In this document: positions 55,144 to 64,000 of the stretch, one piece after another | How the letters are laid out: every line of letters begins with the position of its first letter | Position numbering within the stretch: position 1 is the stretch's first letter | Source: Schistosoma mansoni | Lineage: Eukaryota; Platyhelminthes; Trematoda; Strigeidida; Schistosomatidae | NCBI RefSeq assembly: GCF_000237925.1 | Contig: NC_031502.1 | Location: 54,023,474 to 54,087,473 of the forward strand | DNA: 64,000 bases | Reading direction: 5' to 3' | Translations under genes and position numbers: made by a program | Notes under the pieces: model-generated | Told to the model about the DNA's origin: nothing | Database searches by the model: none | The model's input: only the letters and a program-made list of their open reading frames with translations

Positions 55144-55451
55144 TGATTTTTGACGAGGCTATAAATTATGGACGAAACAATCAGATTTAAGATAACAGGT
55201 TTTGGATTTTAACATGAAATTCATTCATCCATTTGATTAAAGAGCGTTTTGATATATTATAGCTAAAGTCAGTTTTTGATGAAAACCTCTAAATCTAGTT
55301 CCTAACCTTAACCATCAAATGTACATCATAATTCTAATTCCTCATACTGCTTTATTACTCTTATTTAGTTCTAGTTAGTAGGTGGATGTTCTCAAAGTCA
55401 CTTTGATGTAGCTCAAAGGTCATCCATGAATTATTGTCTCGCCGAATTTTT
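55144..55451. mobile_element. MITE, copy 3 (292 bp)
   Basis: The element (55152-55443) lies in the opposite orientation to copies 1 and 2. Ends GACGAGGCTATAAATTATGG and TGAATTATTGTCTCGCC. Flanks TGATTTTT and GAATTTTT match at 6 of 8 positions. Confidence 0.65.
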
Positions 55452-55459
55452 AATCCAGT

Positions 55460-56305
55460 TTGAGCAACAAGATTTACAGAATAAAATAGATTTCACTTAA
55501 CAACCATTTTACTTGTGAATATATTCCTTAAAAAAAAGCCTATTCTTAAAGAAAAGTAAAATGTTCATAAATGTTATCTTTAAATGAAATCGATAACGGA
55601 TATAAAATAGGGATATATTTAAGAGTTTGGGTTTCCTTATATTTATGTTAAAAACTGTATTTGATCAACCTTTATCGATTGAATGTGTTAATATCTATAT
55701 GAACTCAATAGGTCAGTGAGTAACTCATTAGGCATATGTAGTGGATTTAAGTTTCACTGTGAATATCAACACTGGGATATAGATAAATATAACCTATGAG
55801 TTCCACGTAAAACAAAGCGCACATCCTGCATTCTACAAGTAAATATAATACAAATTTAATAAAGTTGACATCCTCAACCATTCAAATGGAATGTACTTTT
55901 TAATGAAGTCATTCATCTACTTAAAGTAGGCTCTCATGATAATGTACAAAATGATAATCAAAGTTTCTCAATTAAAACTGTCATGACTCGAAAAATGTAA
56001 TATAATCAAAATCAATGCCGTCTCATAGTTTAGCTCAGATGAACTCGTGATTTTAACTGTGAAAAGAAATATTCTTGCACTTAATTTGTGTTTTTAAAAC
56101 CAACACGACAAAAAAGATTATTTCATTGTTATTTCATAAGACAATTACTCTCGAGGCTAGGCATTTTTGAAAAAGTTTCCTTGCTGACAATGACGAGGAT
56201 GGGAATTTTACACAAGAATGATTGACATTTGTTTCAAAATAAAAAAAACCTTTTTTGTTTTTGTAGTCTACTGACAATAGGAGCAGTCATAAAAATGAAT
56301 AAAAA
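55460..56305. other. AT-rich DNA with an old Sm-alpha relic
   Basis: A faint Sm-alpha-like order is seen at 55755-55840 (GTGAATATCAACACTGGGAT, later GCGCACATCCTGCATTC). A short family B tail relic lies near 56025-56065. Confidence 0.4.
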
Positions 56306-56309
56306 TAGC

Positions 56310-56760
56310 TCAAAATCATGATCCAGTCTAGATTAGTCAAGTGTTAAGAACTAGGAAGAACTGGATGGCTATTCTATCGTAGTGTGGAACTACTTGAAAG
56401 TACATACCCACGATCCCACAACTGTGAATCAAACACAAGTTATTCAATCTTTGTGCGAATACGCTTAACCACTAAACCACTGAGTTAGAACCTGATGGTG
56501 TACAATATGAACTCCAGTCAACCGACGATATTGCGTAGCGACCTTTCATTGTGTTCAGAAGATACCTTCGATAGATTCGACACGACTGAACCTAACTCAT
56601 CAAGGCTCAATGGTCTACAGTTTAAGTGTTCGCCCTCAAAACTAATTTCTTGGTTTCGATCCTTTAAGATGGGATCATCAGTGTAAACTTCCGAGAAATC
56701 TTGTACTAGGACAAGATAGCTATAGAGTTCTTCACGGTTTTAATGAATTTTAATCGTATA
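56310..56760. mobile_element. Old family B/D inverted mosaic
   Basis: Minus-strand tail, ribozyme relic, head and upstream block (56320-56570), then a plus-strand head from about 56600 (CTCAATGGTCTACAGTTTAA), ribozyme relic (TTGTACTAGGACAAGA) and tail. Confidence 0.6.
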
Positions 56761-56764
56761 CTGA

Positions 56765-57940
56765 AAAGTAGATCATCTTAAAATGTAAATAAATAATTCG
56801 ATCCTATTTTTATCTATATAATTAAGTTGATTTCTATATAAAACTAAGCTAATAAGATAAGATCTCTAAACTTTTCTAAGATGAAGAAAGAGCTATTCAA
56901 CAAGTAACTTTATACCATTAAAAATTGTTTTTTTCTCTTTTTTTTCTGAAAAACAAGAATGAATTGGTATAACTAACAGAATATTTTTTTCTAGTATCAA
57001 GTTTTCAAATATCACGATAAAAAGAAATTTACACACACACACACAAAAAACAAAAGAAGCTCAAATTTGAAAATATTGAATATACTAATATTTCACTGAT
57101 TAAGTAATACAAATAAGATAAGTAAAAATTTACAAATGATTTAGTTGAAACACTAATAAACCTACACACACACACACACAGAAACACAAGATCAACATAT
57201 TGAAGGGGATACTCATTTTAACCCACCCACCCCATCCACCCCCCGTACCCATAGTTTTCTGTTTAATAAGAGTGATATTACATCGCATAAACATTTTCAA
57301 TATTAATTTAATCAAATTTTTGCCCAATTTTTTGTAAAAAAAAAAGAAAAAAAATGGAAAAAATAGTTTTACTCAACTAGAATATAAAATATACCAATAA
57401 ATTATTATTACTTTAACACTTTATATTCATCATTGTATTCATAGACGGGTATATATTCTTATAGATACATATATGTATCCATATATTAGTGTGGATGTTT
57501 AGGCAAACTAGTCAAATAGCAAAAAAACAACAACAAAAAAGAAATTTACCGATATCTTCATATTATGTTTGTTTATTTATTTATTTGTTTGGTTGTTTGT
57601 ATGTTTGTATGTTTGTTTGTTTGCGATGAAATTACTTTTTTCACGCTACAAAATATGGATAAATTACTCAAATTTTACAAGAATAATAATTTTAATAAGT
57701 AATATTGATAATAATAATAATAATAATAATAATAATAGCAAGCTTATTGAAGATAAAGAAAATCAGTTTTGTCACTTTACTCAGATATTTACCGAAATAA
57801 AGAGTTTTCGGATATGAATAGTATCTATGTGTAATTAAAAAGAAATTAAAAAGAAATTCAATATAGGCCCAATTACAAAAACAGTAGGTAGGTATTACAA
57901 TCATGATATTGATGTCTTTTGAAAAAGATATTTCCCAATT
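56765..57940. other. Simple-repeat and AT-rich DNA
   Basis: (CA)n at 57032-57046 and 57164-57180, a C-rich patch near 57222-57245, GTTT repeats at 57566-57630, and (AAT)n at 57708-57737. No gene was seen. Confidence 0.5.
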
Positions 57941-57942
57941 AT

Positions 57943-58305
57943 TTTCGTAGTTGAAATCATGAGTCAATTGAAGCTAGACCACCATCGGAAACCTAGAAGC
58001 ACTGAACGGCCGTCTCGTCCTATTGTGGGACTCTTCAGCAGTGTGCATCCATGATCCCGCTTCGCGAGATTTGAACCCAGGACCTATCAGTCTCGTGCGC
58101 GTGCGCTTAACCACTAAACCATTGAACTGGATGGCATCCAACGGTGTTAATGTCTAACTTCAACCAATCCACGAAGTTTGAACAACCGTTCAACAATTGT
58201 CTTCAGTGTTTCACAACAGATGTGGTTGAACTCCACTGGTTACTGCTTCTCACTAGAACTCCAGGAAATATCTCTTGAAGTCGGTCACTAGTGAACATTA
58301 AACGA
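57943..58305 (-). mobile_element. Family B SINE, near full monomer, unrearranged
   Basis: Minus strand: upstream block (TTCACTAGTGACCGACTTCA), A-box region (GTTCAATGGTTTAGTGGTTA), B box (GGTTCAAATC), ribozyme and tail; only the extreme 3' end is absent. Ribozyme (57994-58042): CTGAAGAG, stem GTCC/GGAC, but GAGA for GAAA, so likely dead. Useful for defining the roughly 370-430 bp long monomer. Confidence 0.8.
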
Positions 58306-58547
58306 TAAATATAATCTTTGTGTAAAGTATTTCATACAGTTTTGAGTAAAATGTAGACAAGATCATAAACTAGTCAATTAACTTAGCCTTGTTACTAAAA
58401 AAAAGGCATTAACCTAAGACATGAGTACTACTAAAGAGTTATAATCAAATACGAAACATGTCTACCAATCTCTGATTCTGAATAACTGTCAAACTAAAGA
58501 CAGTAAGTGATATAAACTTTTCTCAAATACACAAATACATATTCAAA

Positions 58548-58612
58548 GTGCTTCCAGGTTTTCCCTGGTGGTCTAGTTTCAACTGACTCATGATCTTAAC
58601 TATATCAAAGTG
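58548..58612 (+). mobile_element. Family B tail fragment
   Basis: GTGCTTCCAGGTTTTCCCTG to TCATGATCTTAACTATAT; no ribozyme core. Confidence 0.75.
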
Positions 58613-58614
58613 AA

Positions 58615-60185
58615 TTGTTCAAATATACCATGAATATTGTATTTACATTTAATCACTGAGTTGCAGTACTAACAAACAAATATAATTTTAAAGATTATTT
58701 ATGATTGTTTATTATTCTTGAGATAAAGATATAAGACTTCGTTCAGAGTATCTTCAAACAGCCTACCATAACTACGGTCTTATATGTCGTCATATGAATA
58801 ACAACTTGTCGTAACTAATCAACTGTCAGTTATGTAGATTATTCATTGAGGCATTTTCTTTGCTCCACTCAAAAACAACTAACATAATTTAGTAAAGAAC
58901 TTATTCCGTCTCATCTATTTCGAATTCAACATAATTACCACCATGAAACCTTTATGTCTATTTTCAAAATGCTCATAAACTTATGCAAACTACTCAAATC
59001 TTCCATGATTATTGAAAAATTCATTTCATCAATTACGGGACTCCAAATAATTACTTCATTAACCTTTTCATGTTTTTCAGTTTCATTCTGAAATGACCTA
59101 ACACATCAGTAATCATACATATATATATGTAGTTATTACTGACTACTGCCGTTCTTTCAATCCTTTCTATGTCTATAACTTCATGTTATATTCTATCTCA
59201 ATAGGTTACACAGTTTAATATGAATACAGTTATAATTAGCTGTGAATTATAGGTTAGGTCAAGCTGATTTCAAGGAAAAAGCGAAAAAACATGATTTCTA
59301 AACTTTTACACAAAGTACCGATTACCCAATACGTATTTCGTTAATTCATCAATCTTGCCACAGTTACTATGACTAATTCTTACCATGTCTTAATGTGTCC
59401 AGTATAAATTTTTTTTATAAAAAAGCACAACTGTTTAGTTTGTATAGAATTCTTCAATGACAGAATGACCTTATGTCTTTTTCTAAAATAAACTACTGAC
59501 TAGTATTTAAAGTAACTTCATTATTTGACAATTTTCTTCAATGTCACCAATTTACAAAAGAAAAAATAGGTGTGTACATGGTGACAATTGTGTTATATAG
59601 TACAAAAGGATAGTAATAATAATAATACTATAATACTGGAGTTCTGTAGGAATTTCAAGAATAAGTATTTCCTCGACTAAACTTGGCAAAAGAAGAGCCT
59701 TTTCGAGAAAAAAAGAACGCTGATCCATTTAAACTATGCACTGAAAGTTAAGGGGCTTTCATATAAAAGAGTTAAGATGTCTTATAATGTAAGCTGAGAT
59801 TATTTGAAAGTAATCAAGATGACACTGCTTTTCATAGCCAGAGAAACAATTATTGTAAATGTATAGAATGTCTGGACAATATGAGAGACGTAAAGGACTA
59901 TTGAAATAGCGCCGGAAAAAATTATGAATGATAAAAATATAATATAACCCATTGGTGAATGAATCATTCGATACGGTCTAAAATGACTGTAAAACTTGAT
60001 TTTATTGTTAGAATATCTTTAGTGAAGCTTTGGAATAATTCGTCGTCAATAATTTGTCGTCAAGATGACTATAGAACCTAAATAACTGACATAATTTCGA
60101 AGTAACAAGATTTGTGAGGTTACTGGTTAGTTTTCACTGAAAGCTCATACACCTAGAAGTTTGATTTATATTTGAGCTCTTCATG
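58615..60185. other. AT-rich DNA, nothing recognised
   Basis: About 1.6 kb without a recognised repeat or exon. Confidence 0.45.
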
Positions 60186-60190
60186 AACTA

Positions 60191-60467
60191 TTTTAGTGAA
60201 CGAAAACACCGATCGGGAAAATCAAATGTATTTGAATACAAAATTACGGAACATCATGGTAAAATCTGAGAACCACACAGTAATTACTTCATTTGCAAAA
60301 TATCAATCAATTGTCTCAGACTTCATTGTTCTTTCATGTCCATACCAATCATTCACTGTTCTCGATCTTTTTCATTTGATCTTCTTAACCTTACGCCACC
60401 AGGTATTTCAGTTTCCATTGAAGATACATACTAATTATATCTGTCAATATCAGTAGTACAGACCATA
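60191..60467 (-). mobile_element. Solo LTR fossil, TGTGGTG family
   Basis: Plus-strand start TTAGTGAACGAAAACACCG; end region ATCTGTCAATATCAGTAGTA. Shares order with the other nine copies. Old. Confidence 0.6.
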
Positions 60468-60469
60468 CT

Positions 60470-60940
60470 ATAAATACTTTGATAATTAATTTCTCAAGAT
60501 CTTCACAATATTTGTGTACAGAATCGTTTTCACAAGTGAGGGAAACAATGTCATGAGATAAGGATCCAAAAATCATGTTAATGAAACTACTAACGTTCTT
60601 AAGAAATATATATGAAACAAAGGTATCAGTTGTTCAAAGTGTCGGTAATAATATAATCTGATTGAGAGCTTTCTATCGACAAAAACCAATAGGAACGAGA
60701 TCTCAAAAAAATTGTTATAGGTAAAAACCTGCATTATAAAGAGTAGATGCTTAGTGTAATTTTCACTCTTCACATAATGTCACTTTTGTTTCGTGTTAGT
60801 TCATAAACAGTTCCTTATCGATTGGAAGTGATTTGAACACTAAACAAAGGTGTCTTGTACAATGTTCTGAGGCTATCGTCATGGAATAATGTTAGTTTTT
60901 CATCCATTAAAGACTAGAAACCACGAATATCTGCTTGCTT
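60470..60940. other. AT-rich DNA, nothing recognised
   Basis: No exon or repeat family was recognised. Confidence 0.4.
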
Positions 60941-60944
60941 TCAT

Positions 60945-61052
60945 TATTGGACTCTTCTTCAGTATGTAGCCAGGATCTCACCAGGGATCGAACCTGGAAA
61001 CTTTCGGTACGACGACGAGCCCGTTAATCTTTGGATCACAGATGAAGAAGCC
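60945..61052 (-). mobile_element. Old tRNA-like SINE fragment
   Basis: B-box relic on the minus strand (CCAGGTTCGATCCC at about 60980-60995) with a ribozyme-position relic (GGACTCTTCTTCAGTATG) and an A-box relic. Probably subfamily D. Confidence 0.55.
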
Positions 61053-61388
61053 AATGTTTCAAATGTTTAGTTTCAATCCATCGATGACATTCATAACTCG
61101 AATGCTAGTCAGCAGCTTCTTGTTCCTAGGAAAATGTTAAAATCTGTTATCTCTATGTCTATTAGTCTTTTATATTATAATATGGTTTCGTCTATTCTTT
61201 GTTAAATCTTCTATGACTTCAATTTCCTTTTTGATCAAACAAACAACTAACTACTAATTAAAGCTTTAATCATACTACTGTCATAATTTTCTCTTTTTTT
61301 AAGGTTTAAGTCCAGTATTCATGAGTTCTTCTCACCGATTTAATCAGTTTAACAACTAATTAGATACTAACATGAAGTAACTTCATAG

Positions 61389-61560
61389 TGTGGTGTGGGT
61401 TACTTATACCCACATAAGTAGTATATGGTGAGGGTCAGGCATAGAATGTATTTTGGCAGAAAATCGATAAGAAAAGAACAGAAACAAAGAGCAGTCGGTA
61501 TGAAAATGCATGAACAATGACATCAGAGGAGATGGAGTGATGTTCACATTGATATTCGGA
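61389..61560 (+). mobile_element. Solo LTR fossil fragment, TGTGGTG family
   Basis: Starts TGTGGTGTGGGTTACTTATA; the 3' half is missing. Confidence 0.6.
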
Positions 61561-61592
61561 TATAGCACATTCTCCTCCAAACACCAACTGAC

Positions 61593-61785
61593 TATTTCTT
61601 GATATAAATTCACTTGATATTGTTTACTTTGATCTTCTCATTGATTTTTAGGACTGCAATTGATCAGTTTGTTATTGAAATATGTGTGTACTGCCTCGAC
61701 TTTGCCTTAATTTACAAGCATTAGGACGGAACACGTATCCTGGATTCCACTGCTAGTCACTATCCATGTTTGCTTATTTCTCGAT
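61593..61785. mobile_element. Sm-alpha fold-back with 11-bp target duplication
   Basis: The insert (61604-61774) is flanked by TATTTCTTGAT (61593-61603) and TATTTCTCGAT (61775-61785). The minus-strand tail (to about 61720) is joined to a forward ribozyme 3' half (AGGACGGAACACGTATCCTG) and downstream piece. Confidence 0.8.
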
Positions 61786-61789
61786 TTGT

Positions 61790-62225
61790 TGAGTCTAGAT
61801 AATCACTAATTTATTCAATGAGTATGGAGGCACTGTTAATTACTGTTGAATTTGACTAGAAGAAAATTGTGATCAAATGACAAAAACGAGCAATTTTGTT
61901 TAGGATTTACTTATGCTAAAACAGGCTGATCAACTGTATTCCCTAACATTAGAAACCAGAAAACAGAAACTCCGTACAAATAATATTAAACTATCGTTTA
62001 TACTAGTGAATACCTCTATTATTGTAAAAAATAATGATACTATATATATATATATATATTTGGTGATGATATGAAGGACTATGACATACAGTAAGTAAAA
62101 ATCAAGAACACCAGTATTTTTAAACACCCGATTCATTATGGTGTAAGGAAATATAATCACTGATTGGTTAGATAACATATTAAACATAAATGTTCTTCGG
62201 TGCAATTGTTCAGTTAGTTTAATAG
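61790..62225. other. AT-rich DNA with (AT)n
   Basis: (AT)n at 62041-62060. No gene was seen. Confidence 0.45.
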
Positions 62226-62229
62226 AATG

Positions 62230-62440
62230 TTGATGGTGTTTTGTTCTCTGAGCTGGATGGTTTGGTCATGGATCTGTCATCGTCCTTCTGAACGACCTCA
62301 TCATCACTTCTACCGGAAGTTTGTGCTGATGATGTCGTTCAGAAGGACGATGAAAGCTGCACGATCAGACCATCCAGCTCAGAGAACAAAACTCCATCAA
62401 AATCATCCACCTGAGCTACAAATCTTCTCCACCATCTCAG
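62230..62440. mobile_element. Penelope-like tail as inverted repeat
   Basis: 62231-62300 is the inverted form and 62318-62400 the forward form of the same tail (TTCAGAAGGACGATG, CATCCAGCTCAGAGAACAAA). The forward arm matches the C-terminal region at 6715-6800, including codons for PSSSENKT. The arms are about 70 bp. Confidence 0.6.
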
Positions 62441-62444
62441 TATA

Positions 62445-62940
62445 ATAGAATCCAATACATTGTGCTGCAACACTATACAACCATACTAATCTGTCACCAT
62501 TCTGTTTGAAATACATTATCAGCTCTAATATAGAATCTTACAATCTTCATCATTAGTAACAATTATACTAACAACATGTAAACTATAGTAATTGAATAAC
62601 ATAGGATTAATGATACCTTAATAAACGATTTAATATTAAGTATTTATGATGTAAACTTAACTATAGTGCATATATAAACAAACGAGGATAAAAAAACATT
62701 TTATTTCTACTGAAGGTCAGTCTTGATTCAAAAAGCTAAGCGATATGGTCTGATATTGGTGCCTGGTAAAAATCCATGAAGAACATTTACTTTTGGGATT
62801 TCAGATACGCTTTGCTGATAAGTGTCAACTAGAGCAAAATTTATTAGTGTGACTTACTGTTAAACATTTCTAAATACATATGGAATGTGATATCGATTCG
62901 ATGTCTAAGTAAATTATATACAGTTCAATACATTTAAAGT
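62445..62940. other. AT-rich DNA, nothing recognised
   Basis: No exon or repeat family was recognised. Confidence 0.4.
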
Positions 62941-62944
62941 TTCA

Positions 62945-63215
62945 TGTATAGTTGAAATCATGAGTCAATTGAAGCTAGACCACCAAGGAAAACCTGGAAG
63001 CACTGGACGGCCGTTTCGTCCTATTGTGGGACTCCTCAGAATTTGAAGTTTATTAAAAATTAAGAAATCGAAGGTCCCGGATTCGAATCTCACAAGTGGA
63101 ACTGTGGATGCACACTGCAGAAGAGTCCCATACTATGATGAAATGTCCATCCTATGCATCCAGGTTTTCCATGTTCATTTAACTTCAATCAATTCATGAT
63201 TTCAACTATTAAAAT
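62945..63215. mobile_element. Family B/D fold-back SINE
   Basis: Minus-strand tail and ribozyme (62945-63038, lacking its first helix I strand) is followed, after about 30 bp, by a plus-strand head from the B box (GGATTCGAATCTC at 63079-63091), ribozyme relic and tail. The arms come from different subfamilies, judging by CACAATA versus CATACTA loops. Confidence 0.75.
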
Positions 63216-63219
63216 TAAT

Positions 63220-63640
63220 GTGTTAAATTGAGGGAAATAATATTAAAACGATATACAACATACTAGATTTGAAAATGTTCTTAATTAAGTATTACTTTTA
63301 ATATGTTAAGGTCACTTAATTGTTTAAAAGTATAATCTCTTTTGAAATGTCCATAGTTAACTATGACAAGCAGGATATTACTTCGCTCTTTACATATGGT
63401 CTGAAAATATTTGTAAGATAATAAATGAAGGTTACATTGGCCGTAAACATCAAATAATATGATAACTGACCTCTAATTGTCATAAGAAGTTAAGATAACA
63501 ATAATTAATCTGAAAATATAATGAATATACTTCAAATTGTAAATGATATAGAGGGATTTTTAGAAAATAAAAAAAGCCAGTATGTGAAAATAATTTAAGT
63601 CAATGTAATTTGATTATTTTAAAGTACACATTTTAGCAAC
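63220..63640. other. AT-rich DNA, nothing recognised
   Basis: No exon or repeat family was recognised. Confidence 0.4.
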
Positions 63641-63644
63641 TATT

Positions 63645-63900
63645 CGTGAACCGGTTAAAGTTATAAATCAACACCGTTGAATGGCGGCTTAGTGGTTCTA
63701 GAGGCTAAGCGATCGTGGGCAAAACTGATAAGTCCTGGGTTCAAATCTCATGAAGCGGGATCGTGGATGAGCACTGTTGAGGAGTCCCACAATAGGACGA
63801 AACGGCCGTCCAGTGCTTCTAGGTTTTCCATGGTGGTCTAGCTTCAATTGACTCATGGATTCAACTATAAAATTACTAAAATCTCCACGAAACCCCTTTT
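63645..63900 (+). mobile_element. Family B SINE, forward, complete tail
   Basis: End of the upstream block, A-box region (GGCTTAGTGGTTCTAGAGGC), B box (GGTTCAAATC at 63739-63748), ribozyme (63771-63816) and tail to CTCCACGAAACCCC. The ribozyme has a perfect helix I (GCACTG/CAGTGC), stem, GAAA and helix III; only the first core base differs (TTGAGGAG), which breaks the C3-G8 pair. Confidence 0.8.
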
Positions 63901-64000
63901 GATAACTATCCTATAACCAATATCGATTATGGTTAATTTGGGTTAAACTATTCCATTAAGTTAAATAACAGATATTGTCATTGGAACAGTAACAATTCGC

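Noticed and set aside
57569-57740. Frame rich in F, V and N
   Set aside because: Made of GTTT and AAT microsatellites.
61930-62205. 91-codon minus-strand frame
   Set aside because: Crosses an (AT)n run coding YIYIYI; no domain.

Overview
The window looks like schistosome (blood fluke) nuclear DNA, strongly AT-rich and almost entirely intergenic or intronic. The evidence is dense coverage by schistosome-type repeats: Sm-alpha tRNA/hammerhead retroposons, RTE-type LINE 3' ends with an (AAGT)n tail, a Penelope-like element fragment, and solo LTRs. The only host protein-coding exon recognised with confidence is the first coding exon of an innexin gene on the minus strand (30971-31145). It ends at a GTAAGT donor, and no second exon was found by eye in the 31 kb downstream.

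The most striking content is a set of about 45 short non-autonomous retroposons that combine a tRNA-like RNA polymerase III head with a hammerhead self-cleaving ribozyme. Family A is Sm-alpha, whose hammerhead is established in the literature. Family B is more abundant here, has a different head, tail and helices, and carries its own hammerhead: helix I GCACTG/CAGTGC, core CTGAGGAG and GAAA, helix III ACGGCCGT. Four or five family B copies keep all core bases. Subfamily D has the same fold, but every readable copy carries C at the invariant G5 of the core. Subfamily C has lost the core.

These elements show three recurrent structures. (1) Head-to-tail junctions, in which one monomer's tail runs into the next monomer's head, as expected of concatemeric or circular templates (retrozyme-like). 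(2) At least twelve inverted, fold-back or otherwise rearranged copies flanked by a single 8-14 bp target-site duplication, so each rearranged copy entered in one event; this resembles LINE twin priming. (3) Copy ends or internal joins at or next to the ribozyme cleavage site. Both 200-N assembly gaps sit in the centre of such palindromes.

Layout: 1-10.3 kb has Sm-alpha copies, family D tandem units, a 289-bp MITE, a Penelope-like C-terminus and a solo LTR. 10.8-12.5 kb has nested solo LTRs and an RTE fragment. 13-28 kb is mixed hammerhead SINEs, solo LTRs, LINE ends and a second MITE. 28.5-29.1 kb is a solo LTR. 29-34 kb is the innexin 5' end with simple repeats. 34-35 kb is a 1.05-kb palindromic family B insertion. 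35-48 kb is SINEs and two solo LTRs with clean 5-bp duplications. 48-50.6 kb is low in repeats. 50.6-64 kb is SINE mosaics, a third MITE and an inverted Penelope tail.

All calls are from reading the sequence; no alignment or folding program was run. LTR elements are treated as fossils.
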